Part shown: piece by piece, positions 6,360 through 11,934 of the stretch
How the letters are laid out: each line of letters starts with the position of its first letter
Numbering within the stretch: position 1 is the stretch's first letter
DNA from: a virus
IMG/VR virus record: IMGVR_UViG_3300027747_001864
Coordinates: 1 to 37,612 of that record
Direction: 5' to 3' (one strand)
Length of the DNA stretch: 37,612 nucleotides
Position numbers and translations under genes: made by a program
Notes under the pieces: generated by a model
Told to the model about the DNA's origin: nothing
The model's database searches: none
What the model saw: the letters and a program-made list of their open reading frames with translations, nothing else

Positions 6360-6462
6360 TGTTACAAATCCATATATATCAGTAACATATCTAGCCTAAT
6401 TATGTTACAACATTTTACATATTGTACCATAACTATTTAACAAATGTTACCAATTTGGTTAC
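6360..6462. repeat. Cluster of TGTTAC/GTAACA hexamers
   Basis: TGTTAC at 6360-6365, 6403-6408 and 6445-6450, GTAACA at 6382-6387, and GTTAC at 6458-6462. Successive starts are 22, 21 and 42 bp apart, close to whole numbers of double helical turns, so bound proteins would lie on one face of the DNA. Confidence 0.65.
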
Positions 6463-6631
6463 AAAAGTTCGCTTTTTTAAGAACTTTAAAAATCAACACT
6501 ACCAACACTTTAATACAAATAAACTACAAAAAACCCTTAACTACATTACATTTTAAAAATTACAAGTCGCCCAAACTCAATAAAAATTTCATAACTCATT
6601 GACAACCATAAAATAAATAAAAAAAAACTAC

Positions 6632-6715
6632 CCCACCTAGACTCCAGGGGGGTTACTCCTCCAAAGTGGGTGGCTAAAACCTTTTGGGGAACGGGCAAAT
6701 TTTGAGGGGACGGGG
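6632..6715 (+). other. Hairpin and G-quadruplex-prone segment at the strand-composition switch
   Basis: CCCAC (6632-6636) can pair with GTGGG (6666-6670); inside, GGGGGG (6647-6652) can pair with CTCCTC (6656-6661) around a TTA loop. Just downstream, four G runs (6686-6689, 6693-6695, 6706-6709, 6712-6715) with loops of 3, 10 and 2 fit a quadruplex pattern. Confidence 0.4.
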
Positions 6716-6938
6716 TTCGGTTTTTGGTTTTGGGATTTGTTTTATACCTGTGTGTTTTGGTGGTTTTATGGGCTTGGGTATTCAGGCAAAGTGGTTGGTA
6801 GTATTGGGTTTTGTGGTTTCATGCACTGGGCGTTGGATCATTGGGTAATTGGTTTATAGTATTGGGGAAATAGGGTTATTGGGTAGGGTTACCGCTTATC
6901 AGTTCTATTTGCCGTTGGTAATATATATGAAGGATTTA

Positions 6939-6970
6939 TTTGGAAGTTCCGTAACAATTGGGTATGTTTG
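6939..6970 (+). promoter_or_regulatory. Predicted rightward early promoter
   Basis: TTTG (6939-6942) is followed after 20 bases by TATGTTTG (6963-6970), an exact match to TAnnTTTG. Transcription would begin around 6975-6978, about 25 bases before the ATG at 7001. Three GTAACAA boxes overlap it, so it is probably repressed or activated by the protein that reads them. Confidence 0.7.
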
Positions 6971-6999
6971 CGTAACAAGAATCAAAAGTTCCGTAACAA
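6949..6999 (+). promoter_or_regulatory. Operator array: three (C/G)CGTAACAA boxes at 21-bp pitch
   Basis: CCGTAACAA at 6949-6957, GCGTAACAA at 6970-6978 and CCGTAACAA at 6991-6999 are exactly 21 bp apart; the outer two share AAGTTCCGTAACAA. One lies between the promoter elements, one at the transcription start and one before the start codon, which is the placement expected of repressor operators. Confidence 0.7.
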
Positions 7000-7000
7000 A

Positions 7001-7303
7001 ATGAAATTAAAAACAAAATGTTGCATTTATTGCAATAAAGAAATGGAAAGCAAAACTATTAGAAAAAGTTTTTGTTCTGATAAGTGTAGAGTTTATTGGA
7101 ATAGGAAAAACCCAAATGGTAATGTTATATCTCCATTAGAATTGGAAACAAAGCTAAAATTAGCCCCAAAATTGGCAGATAAGCCAAAAATGGTAGAAAT
7201 ACCCATTAAAACAAAAAAAGAGGTTGAAAACGACCCAAAAGAGGGTACAATGCGATTTATGATGAAATATGATGTGTTAACTTATGCAGAACTTAAAAAA
7301 TAA
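7001..7303 (+). CDS. Small zinc-finger-like protein, 100 aa
   Basis: First gene of the rightward early operon. The N-terminus has paired cysteines CIYC (about residues 8-11) and FCSDKC (about 24-29) followed by RVYWNRK, a C-x2-C...C-x3-C arrangement that would bind one zinc ion as in many small phage and transposon-type zinc ribbons. The remaining 65 residues are basic and probably disordered, ending with a short helix (VLTYAELKK). I chose ATG at 7001 because an in-frame TTG at 6968 would put the start inside the promoter and operator boxes. A nucleic-acid-binding or host-takeover role is likely by position, but unproven. Confidence 0.7.
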   Translation: MKLKTKCCIYCNKEMESKTIRKSFCSDKCRVYWNRKNPNGNVISPLELETKLKLAPKLADKPKMVEIPIKTKKEVENDPKEGTMRFMMKYDVLTYAELKK

Positions 7304-7305
7304 TT

Positions 7306-7337
7306 TTGTTTAATTAAATTAATTTAATTTAATTTTG
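7306..7337 (+). promoter_or_regulatory. Predicted promoter giving a leaderless transcript
   Basis: TTG (7306-7308), 21 bases, then TAATTTTG (7330-7337), an exact TAnnTTTG element. The ATG of the next gene is at 7342, only four bases further, so a transcript started here would have almost no leader. Confidence 0.5.
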
Positions 7338-7341
7338 TAAA

Positions 7342-7569
7342 ATGATAATACACGAATTAAAAAACACAATAGATGTTGAGTGTCCTCTTGGATATGGAAA
7401 AGCAATAGCTTGGATAGATTATGGAAGTGATACCAATACCATTTGGAAAGTGGTTTTATATGAAACCGGTATAGTAAGAAACTTTTATGATGATGATATA
7501 CTCGTATATCCAAATGCAATGGATGGAGGAAAAATAGACTTAAATTATTTAACAAATAAAAACAAATAA
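7342..7569 (+). CDS. Phage protein of unknown function, 75 aa
   Basis: A 75-residue protein (MIIHELKNTIDVECPLGYGK...) with alternating beta strands such as KAIAWIDYG and TIWKVVLYETG and an acidic segment FYDDDILVYPN. The fold looks like a small beta barrel. It resembles short early proteins seen in other Bacteroidota phages but has no named function that I know. The last codons (TNKNK then stop) are produced by the repeated A-rich leader of the following gene, so the leader doubles as coding sequence here. Confidence 0.65.
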   Translation: MIIHELKNTIDVECPLGYGKAIAWIDYGSDTNTIWKVVLYETGIVRNFYDDDILVYPNAMDGGKIDLNYLTNKNK

Positions 7570-7572
7570 CCT
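7552..7572 (+). promoter_or_regulatory. A-rich repeated leader, copy 1
   Basis: ACAAATAAAAACAAATAACC followed by T and the ATG at 7573. The same sequence recurs before other genes; it probably serves as the translation-initiation leader in place of a Shine-Dalgarno sequence. Confidence 0.75.
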
Positions 7573-7785
7573 ATGAACAAACAACAAACTGTTGAAGTAA
7601 ATGGTGTAAAGTTACCTATAACCGAAAAATGCAAAGGGCTTATGGGTAAATCATTAGAAAATATGACTAAAGAAGAATTAATTGCATCCGTTCATTTTAC
7701 CTACTCGCAATTAATTTCAGCACAAAAAAGAATGGAAAGAGAAGTGTTTTTAATTTCTAATTGGAATTTTAACCAGAACAAATAA
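7573..7785 (+). CDS. Small phage protein of unknown function, 70 aa
   Basis: A 70-residue, mainly helical protein (MNKQQTVEVNGVKLPITEKC..., with LENMTKEELIASVHFTYSQL and a basic helix SAQKRMEREV). No known domain, signal or membrane segment. It starts exactly after leader copy 1 and its own 3' end runs into leader copy 2 (final codons QNK), so it is embedded in the repeated-leader gene string. Likely a small early protein acting on the host. Confidence 0.6.
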   Translation: MNKQQTVEVNGVKLPITEKCKGLMGKSLENMTKEELIASVHFTYSQLISAQKRMEREVFLISNWNFNQNK

Positions 7786-7798
7786 AAACAAATAACCT
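7778..7798 (+). promoter_or_regulatory. A-rich repeated leader, copy 2
   Basis: Identical to copy 1 over ACAAATAAAAACAAATAACC, followed by T and the ATG at 7799. The following codons (ATGAACAAACAA) are also shared with the gene at 7573. Confidence 0.75.
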
Positions 7799-8113
7799 AT
7801 GAACAAACAATTAACACCAAAAGAAAATGCTAATAAATTAACCTATAAAAGTTCAGATGGTTTTAGTTCTGAACGAACTTACGACGAAAATGGTAATCAA
7901 TTAACCTATAAAGATTCAAATGGGTATAGTTTTGAATACAGTCGTGATGAAAATGGTAATGCATTAACTTATAAAAATTCAAGGGGGCATTATGAAATTA
8001 AAGGAAAATCAGTAACCCAAAAAGAATACGAATCCTTCATCAATGGTACACCAGAATACACAATGGAAGAATTAGTAGAAAAACTAGGACATAATTTTAA
8101 AATTAAAAAATAA
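7799..8113 (+). CDS. YD-repeat-like protein with two 21-residue repeats, 104 aa
   Basis: A short version of the protein encoded next. Residues 19-60 are two tandem 21-residue units of the form S-[DN]-G-[FY]-S-[SF]-E-[RY]-x-[YR]-D-E-N-G-N-x-L-T-Y-K-x (nucleotides 7853-7978). They resemble YD/RHS-type repeats in their Y-D-x-x-G-N core but are too few to form an RHS cage. The C-terminal 44 residues (EYESFINGTPEYTMEELVEK, then GHNFKIKK) are nearly identical to those of the neighbouring paralogue. Function is unknown; proteins with such repeats occur in accessory regions of phages and bacteria. Confidence 0.75.
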   Translation: MNKQLTPKENANKLTYKSSDGFSSERTYDENGNQLTYKDSNGYSFEYSRDENGNALTYKNSRGHYEIKGKSVTQKEYESFINGTPEYTMEELVEKLGHNFKIKK

Positions 8114-8116
8114 CCA

Positions 8117-8707
8117 ATGAAAAACATTCAAGGAACAACAAAGGATTTAGAACTATTTAACAATGGTAAAAAGATGTATGAGTTTAAAACAAAATCATAT
8201 GGGTATAGTTCTGAACGAACTTACGATGAAAAAGGTAATGAATTAACCTATAAAAATTCAAATGGCTTTAGTTCTGAACGAACTTACGATAAAAAAGGTA
8301 ATGAATTAACCTTTAAAAATTCAAATGGGGTTAGTTTTGAATACACTCGTGATGAAAATGGTAATGAATTAACCTATAAAAATTCAAATAGGTATAGTTC
8401 TGAATACACTTATGATGAAAAGGGTAATGTATTAACTTTTAAAGATTCAAATGGGTATAGTTATGAATGCACTTACGATGAAAATGGTAATGCATTAACC
8501 TATAAAAATTCAGATGGGGATAGTTTTGAATACACTCGTGATGAAAATGGTAATCAATTAACTTATAAAAATTCAAATGGTGATTATAGAATCAAAGACA
8601 AATCAGCAACGAAAGAAGAATACGAATCTTTTATCAATAGTACACCAGAATACACAATGGAAGAATTAGTAAAAAAAATAGGACACAATTTTAAAATTAA
8701 AAAATAA
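8117..8707 (+). CDS. YD-repeat-like protein with six 21-residue repeats, 196 aa
   Basis: The larger paralogue of the protein at 7799. Residues 27-152 are six tandem 21-residue units (nucleotides 8195-8572, period 63 bp) with a conserved D-E-x-G-N-x-L-T-[YF]-K core. A distinct N-terminus (MKNIQGTTKDLELFNNGKKM) precedes them, and a C-terminal 44-residue domain with EYTMEELVKKIGHNFKIKK is shared with the neighbour. Two versus six units in adjacent paralogues indicates gain or loss by recombination between repeats. A beta-rich ligand-binding or toxin/immunity-like role can be imagined, but nothing shows it directly. Confidence 0.75.
   Translation: MKNIQGTTKDLELFNNGKKMYEFKTKSYGYSSERTYDEKGNELTYKNSNGFSSERTYDKKGNELTFKNSNGVSFEYTRDENGNELTYKNSNRYSSEYTYDEKGNVLTFKDSNGYSYECTYDENGNALTYKNSDGDSFEYTRDENGNQLTYKNSNGDYRIKDKSATKEEYESFINSTPEYTMEELVKKIGHNFKIKK
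8195..8572 (+). repeat. Six tandem 63-bp coding repeats
   Basis: Six diverged 63-bp units encode the 21-residue repeats. Related units occur at 7853-7978 in the preceding gene, giving material for unequal recombination. Confidence 0.85.
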
Positions 8708-8714
8708 ATAACCT

Positions 8715-9005
8715 ATGAACAAAACACCAGTACAAGAATTAATTGATGAATTACAACAAGAAATAAAAAAGCAAAAACAAAGACCAGAATATACTCCAAG
8801 AGGAGATGTATATAATTTAGCCTTAAATAAAGCTATTGAATTAGCTACCAATAAACTTGAAAAAGAAAAAGAGCAGATAATGAGAGATTTTAAAAACAGG
8901 TATAAATCTCATCCCGTTATGTGTGAAGAATACTACAACCAAACCTATAATTCTAATAAAGCAACATTTGGATATGTAAGCCCACAAACACAATTAAATA
9001 ACTAA
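8715..9005 (+). CDS. Helical phage protein of unknown function, 96 aa
   Basis: A 96-residue charged, helical protein (MNKTPVQELIDELQQEIKKQ..., then ALNKAIELATNKLEKEKEQI, and a C-terminal EEYYNQTYN). The layout of N-terminal helix, repeated-charge helix and EEYYNxTY end is one I associate with small conserved proteins of Bacteroidota phages and mobile elements, without known function. It starts after a shortened form of the A-rich leader (8703-8714, AATAAATAACCT). Confidence 0.6.
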   Translation: MNKTPVQELIDELQQEIKKQKQRPEYTPRGDVYNLALNKAIELATNKLEKEKEQIMRDFKNRYKSHPVMCEEYYNQTYNSNKATFGYVSPQTQLNN

Positions 9006-9016
9006 AACAAATAAAA

Positions 9017-9295
9017 ATGAGAAAATACAGAATAAAAGCTTATCAAAAATCATATAAAGGCGAACAAAAAATAATTAATGATAAATATTATGGCATTCTT
9101 AAATTACAAACAAGATATATAGCTCAATACAAATCTAACCATCCTATTATTTCATTTTTTACTAAATGGAAAAATTTAGATAAATATGATAGCGGATATA
9201 CTGATATTACGTTTGCTGAAAATGATATTAACAACGATAAAGTGTGTGAATCAGCAAAAGAAAAAAATAAAACTGTTTACATAAAAATATATTAA
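9017..9295 (+). CDS. Small basic phage protein of unknown function, 92 aa
   Basis: A 92-residue, lysine- and tyrosine-rich protein (MRKYRIKAYQKSYKGEQKII..., ending TVYIKIY). The start follows ACAAATAAAA (9007-9016), a short form of the repeated leader. The middle (YKSNHPIISFFTKWKNLDKY) is moderately hydrophobic but not a clear membrane helix. It is the last gene of this plus-strand block before the convergent minus-strand operon. No family recognised. Confidence 0.55.
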   Translation: MRKYRIKAYQKSYKGEQKIINDKYYGILKLQTRYIAQYKSNHPIISFFTKWKNLDKYDSGYTDITFAENDINNDKVCESAKEKNKTVYIKIY

Positions 9296-9316
9296 ACAAA
9301 TAAAAACAAATAACCT
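9296..9316 (+). promoter_or_regulatory. Orphan copy of the A-rich leader, no gene behind it
   Basis: ACAAATAAAAACAAATAACC is present right after the stop of the gene at 9017, but AATT follows instead of an ATG and the convergent terminator begins within ten bases. This looks like the remnant of a deleted gene. Confidence 0.7.
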
Positions 9317-9322
9317 AATTAT

Positions 9323-9353
9323 AAAAAACCCCCTCATTTTTTAAGCGAGGGGG
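9323..9353 (-). terminator. Intrinsic terminator of the NinG operon
   Basis: CCCCCTC (9329-9335) pairs with GAGGGGG (9347-9353). On the minus strand the stem is followed by TTTTTT (9328-9323). It ends leftward transcription from the promoter near 10914-10943. Confidence 0.85.
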
Positions 9354-9429
9354 AAACAAAACAACAACACAACTGGTGTAAAAGTATAAATCTTTTGCAC
9401 CTTTTTTATTAAATTTAATGTGTGTTTTA

Positions 9430-9975
9430 TTAATTAAATTTTTTCTTGACAAAATCTAATTTGCTTCTATATTCAACAACTAATGATTTAAGTTCTTCTC
9501 TTGTTGGTTTTGTTATTTGTCTTGATTGTTCTAAAAGGTAATCGGTAATACCTGGCTTATCTTTTTCTAAGTTTTTTGCAAATACTTCAATATTACCACT
9601 TAACATACAATTATCGTATTCTGATTGTGGTCGGCAATTGTCCTCTAACCACCTTGTTGCTAAACTTGATCGTGAAATATAATGACCATTTTGAATTTTG
9701 GTCCAATGATGTTTTGTACCACTTGTGTAACATTCTACTATGCCATTTTTATCTGCGTATTTGCATCTTATGTATTGGCTAAAAACAATATCTAAATCTT
9801 CAATAAGATACTTTAAACTTAAATCTTCTTCATCTTGCTCGTATTTAGCTACTCTCTTTTGTGTAGAGTATATAGTAGAGCATTGCTTACAATTTCCCTT
9901 AGAAAAAATATAATCTTTTCTGCCACAAGTAACACAATTTTTTTTCTTTGTAATTATTGTACTATTATATGACAT
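9430..9975 (-). CDS. ninG: NinG/Rap-like recombination nuclease
   Basis: A 181-residue protein matching the NinG (Rap) family, which in lambda cuts recombination intermediates. The N-terminus has a zinc-ribbon-like CVTCGRKDYIFSKGNCKQC (about residues 14-32). The nuclease part has SQYIRCKYADKNG, HHWTKIQNGHYISR, LATRWLEDNCRPQ and a final NCMLSGN, the order expected for the HNH-like core. Two cysteines usually seen there are replaced: C-Y-T-S-G instead of C-x-x-C-G, and P-Q-S instead of P-Q-C. The second zinc site may therefore be reduced. It is the last gene of a four- or five-gene minus-strand unit and overlaps the upstream gene by 11 bases. Confidence 0.85.
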   Translation of the reverse strand: MSYNSTIITKKKNCVTCGRKDYIFSKGNCKQCSTIYSTQKRVAKYEQDEEDLSLKYLIEDLDIVFSQYIRCKYADKNGIVECYTSGTKHHWTKIQNGHYISRSSLATRWLEDNCRPQSEYDNCMLSGNIEVFAKNLEKDKPGITDYLLEQSRQITKPTREELKSLVVEYRSKLDFVKKKFN

Positions 9976-10306
9976 TTATTTCTAGTTCTTTATTGGTTAA
10001 GCATTTGTAGATATTTTGAAACTCGTGTAGGTATTGAATTTTCTTATATATTTTACTTATATTTTTATTATCAATAATTATTTCTATTTCAAACCAATTG
10101 TCTTTTTGTATTGCCATAAATCCATCAAAATTGATAATATTATTTAACACTTCAATTGTTAATGGTATTGGCTTAAAAATTTCATCTTCATTGCCAATAA
10201 TTTCATTTACACTCATTACCGACAAATCGCCTATTGATATTTTTCTTATTTCATTTTTGGAATTATACACATAATTGCCAATCATTAATTCATTTATTTT
10301 TATCAT
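9965..10306 (-). CDS. Bacteroidota-phage protein of unknown function, 113 aa
   Basis: A 113-residue protein with the layout ELMIGNYV (N-terminus), FKPIPLTIEVLNN (middle) and YLHEFQNIYKCLTNKELEI (C-terminus). This is a pattern I recognise from small proteins very common in phages and prophages of Bacteroidota, usually annotated only as hypothetical. It is soluble and probably beta-rich at the N-terminus with a C-terminal helix. Start and stop overlap both neighbours (ATGA type at 10303-10306), so it is translationally coupled. Confidence 0.7.
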   Translation of the reverse strand: MIKINELMIGNYVYNSKNEIRKISIGDLSVMSVNEIIGNEDEIFKPIPLTIEVLNNIINFDGFMAIQKDNWFEIEIIIDNKNISKIYKKIQYLHEFQNIYKCLTNKELEINVI

Positions 10307-10554
10307 AAATTTTCATTTATATTTTCTAATTGTCTTGCACTTAATAAACCTTTTATTTCAGTACCAATGCCATTAATAACTAATTCTACTGAATCTATTA
10401 TTATTTCTACTTCATCTTGATTTATTTCATGTATTCCATGGCCCTCTATTATTGTTGGTGGATTATATGTTTCCACTTCTTGATAAGATACCAATAATTC
10501 ACCTTTGATACTTTCTATATCAAATGACTTTGTTTTAAATTTTGTTGTTTTCAT
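10303..10554 (-). CDS. Small acidic phage protein of unknown function, 83 aa
   Basis: An 83-residue acidic protein (MKTTKFKTKSFDIESIKGEL..., with EVEIIIDSVELVINGIGTEI) rich in alternating beta-strand patterns and ending in a short helix (LSARQLENINENL). No recognisable family. Its stop overlaps the next gene's start by four bases and its start overlaps the previous gene by about 20 bases, consistent with a genuine coupled gene. Confidence 0.6.
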   Translation of the reverse strand: MKTTKFKTKSFDIESIKGELLVSYQEVETYNPPTIIEGHGIHEINQDEVEIIIDSVELVINGIGTEIKGLLSARQLENINENL

Positions 10555-10759
10555 AATTTATTTTAATTTTTAATACTTCATTTTTTAAACTATTCCAGTA
10601 TAAAATATCTTCTTCACAACCACCACAATACAGCAACTTATTTTCTATATATTTTAATGTTCTTTTTTTATTTTTTACAATTCTTTCCGAAAAAGATAAC
10701 TTAGTATCTCTCATAAAAATTCTAGCAAAAATACAAACAGCCTCTTCCTCGTAATACAT
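10535..10759 (-). CDS. Small phage protein of unknown function, 74 aa
   Basis: A 74-residue basic protein with three or four cysteines (CIFARIF, YCGGCEED) that could bind a metal, and long charged helices (FSERIVKNKKRTLKYIENKL). No family recognised. It follows the 40-residue gene by about 27 bases and overlaps the next gene in the same operon. The very low G+C of this whole operon differs from the methyltransferase/groL region. Confidence 0.55.
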   Translation of the reverse strand: MYYEEEAVCIFARIFMRDTKLSFSERIVKNKKRTLKYIENKLLYCGGCEEDILYWNSLKNEVLKIKINYENNKI

Positions 10760-10786
10760 ATATTAAAACACTTTATTTATACCTTA

Positions 10787-10909
10787 TTATATTTTTATTA
10801 ACCTATCCCCAATAAATTTATACATACCAATAAATAAACCTTTTTTCCAAACTTCAATTGCTAAATCTAATCTCTTAGCCATATCGTATATTAGTTCCTT
10901 ATTTGTCAT
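10787..10909 (-). CDS. Very small protein, 40 aa, heading the NinG operon
   Basis: A 40-codon frame encoding MTNKELIYDMAKRLDLAIEV and then WKKGLFIGMYKFIGDRLIKI. It looks like a single amphipathic helical hairpin. I include it because it begins four bases after an exact TAATTTTG promoter element with TTG at the right distance, so a transcript from that promoter would start almost on its ATG, and because the operon otherwise would have a 150-base leader. Function unknown. Confidence 0.55.
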   Translation of the reverse strand: MTNKELIYDMAKRLDLAIEVWKKGLFIGMYKFIGDRLIKI

Positions 10910-10913
10910 AAAT

Positions 10914-10943
10914 CAAAATTAACTTAATTTTTTAAATAAACAA
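10914..10943 (-). promoter_or_regulatory. Predicted promoter of the NinG operon (near-leaderless)
   Basis: On the minus strand TTG (10943-10941), 19 bases, then TAATTTTG (10921-10914), an exact consensus match. The ATG of the 40-codon gene is at 10909. Confidence 0.7.
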
Positions 10944-11012
10944 AAAAATATGAATTATTATTTTATAATATCATAATTTATATTTTACTTTGCTATACAC
11001 AAATAAAATATT

Positions 11013-11228
11013 ATGGATAACAAACAAAAAAATGATTTAAGAGATGCTATTTTACTGCATCTCGAGCAAATTGAAAGGCCAATGTCTTGGCTTTCTAATA
11101 AAGCCGATATTCCGTATCCGACAATTTATGCTTTATTAAAACAACGGACTTTTGCTATATCTGATAAAAATTTAGCAAAAATAAACAAAGCATTAGACAC
11201 TCATTTTATTAACAATCAAAACTTTTAA
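11013..11228 (+). CDS. Cro/XRE-type helix-turn-helix regulator, 71 aa
   Basis: A 71-residue protein with one helix-turn-helix domain: MSWLSNKADIPYPTIYALLK (about residues 24-43) contains helices 2 and 3, and SDKNLAKINKALDTHF gives the following helix pair, the XRE/Cro pattern. At this size it is a stand-alone regulator, probably controlling the switch between the divergent NinG operon and the replication operon, since it lies first after the divergent intergenic space, or the GTAACA boxes near 6.2-7.0 kb. Its stop is one base before the replication protein's start. An imperfect promoter element TACTTTG lies at 10986-10992 without a good -33 partner. Confidence 0.8.
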   Translation: MDNKQKNDLRDAILLHLEQIERPMSWLSNKADIPYPTIYALLKQRTFAISDKNLAKINKALDTHFINNQNF

Positions 11229-11229
11229 A

Positions 11230-11934
11230 ATGGCTAAAAGATTTACCGATACAGAGAAGTGGAAGAAGCCTTTTATAAGGGGCTTACAAGGTGCTTATAA
11301 GCTCCTTTGGTTATATATTTGTGATGATTGCGACCATGCAGGTATATGGCAAGTGGATTTAGATGTTGCACAAATAAGAATAGGTGAAAAAATAGATATT
11401 GATGAAGCAATTAAAAGTTTTGAAAATAAAATTATAATTTTTGATAAAGGAAATAAGTGGTTTATTCCTTCTTTTGTTGAATTTCAGTACCCTTCTGGTT
11501 TAAATCGAGATAATAGAGCACACAATAGCATTTTTTTATTGCTTGAAAAAAATAATTTACTAGATAAACAAAATAAGCCCCTTACAAGGCCCTTACAAGG
11601 GCGTAAGGATATGGATATGGATATGGATATGGATAAGGATAAGGATAAGGCGGACAAAAAAATAAAATATAAAGAAAATATTTTATTGACAAATAAAGAA
11701 CACTTACAGCTTGTTGCAGATTTTGGCGAAAAGCATGTAATTGATTTTTATGATTATTTGTCAGCGTATAAAATAGAAAAGTCGTATAAAACAAAATCAG
11801 ATTACTTAACTATCAAGCGATGGGTCGTAGATGCCGTTTTAAAGCAAAATAAGACACTTTCTTCTAAAAATGATATGATTCTACCAAAAGGATTGCAAGA
11901 GGCTAGAATCGCCTTTAAACCCACAATACAATGA
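11230..11934 (+). CDS. Replication initiator / replisome organiser-like protein
   Basis: A 234-residue protein with the arrangement of phage replisome organisers. The N-terminal domain (WKKPFIRGLQGAYKLLWLYI, CDHAGIWQVDLDVAQIRIGE, WFIPSFVEFQYPSGLNRDNRAH) is a winged-helix-like module seen in phage replication initiators. A low-complexity linker of Met-Asp and Lys-Asp pairs (about 127-140) follows, then a C-terminal helical domain (HVIDFYDYLSAYKIEKSYKT, YLTIKRWVVDAV) of the type that contacts helicase loaders. It overlaps the primase-helicase gene by four bases. It carries direct repeats CTTACAAGG inside its coding sequence, which could be its own binding sites as in lambda O. Confidence 0.75.
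   Translation: MAKRFTDTEKWKKPFIRGLQGAYKLLWLYICDDCDHAGIWQVDLDVAQIRIGEKIDIDEAIKSFENKIIIFDKGNKWFIPSFVEFQYPSGLNRDNRAHNSIFLLLEKNNLLDKQNKPLTRPLQGRKDMDMDMDMDKDKDKADKKIKYKENILLTNKEHLQLVADFGEKHVIDFYDYLSAYKIEKSYKTKSDYLTIKRWVVDAVLKQNKTLSSKNDMILPKGLQEARIAFKPTIQ
11283..11600 (+). repeat. CTTACAAGG direct repeats in the initiator gene
   Basis: Nine-base repeats at 11283-11291, 11581-11589 and 11592-11600; the last two are 11 bp apart and immediately precede the GGATAT array. Possible initiator-binding iterons. Confidence 0.45.
11607..11648 (+). repeat. Hexanucleotide array (GGATAT)4(GGATAA)3
   Basis: Four GGATAT units followed by three GGATAA units encode the Met-Asp and Lys-Asp pairs of the linker. The period of six keeps the frame whatever the copy number, so linker length can change without loss of the gene. 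Confidence 0.9.

Larger units (their letters stand above)
5990..6938. other. Gene-free control region, candidate origin of replication
   Basis: I find no convincing gene between 5808 and 7000. The stretch holds an inverted repeat GCTTTAC/GTAAAGC (6125-6131, 6146-6152), a perfect 13-bp inverted repeat (6173-6208), GTGAACA boxes (6273-6325), many TGTTAC/GTAACA hexamers (6360-6462), an AAAGTTC/GAACTTT inverted repeat (6464-6487), then a stretch almost free of G (6482-6640) that switches to G- and T-rich DNA from 6647 onward. The flip lies inside a potential hairpin (CCCAC 6632-6636 with GTGGG 6666-6670). The flanking operons diverge from it. Together this is how a bidirectional origin with divergent early promoters would look; origin function is inference. 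Confidence 0.5.

Noticed and set aside
6768-6848. 26-codon frame encoding a hydrophobic peptide (MGLGIQAKWLVVLGFVVSCT...) in the G/T-rich control region
   Set aside because: Hydrophobic residues are expected from any frame through G/T-rich DNA (Gly, Val, Leu, Trp codons); no leader or neighbour supports it.
7552-9316. Repeated A-rich leaders considered as CRISPR-like repeats
   Set aside because: Copies are separated by whole genes of different length and lie directly before start codons; no array of uniform spacers.
10964-10992. Possible promoter for the HTH gene at 11013 using TACTTTG
   Set aside because: No TTG or TTTG at 19-21 bases upstream, so only the -7 half is present.
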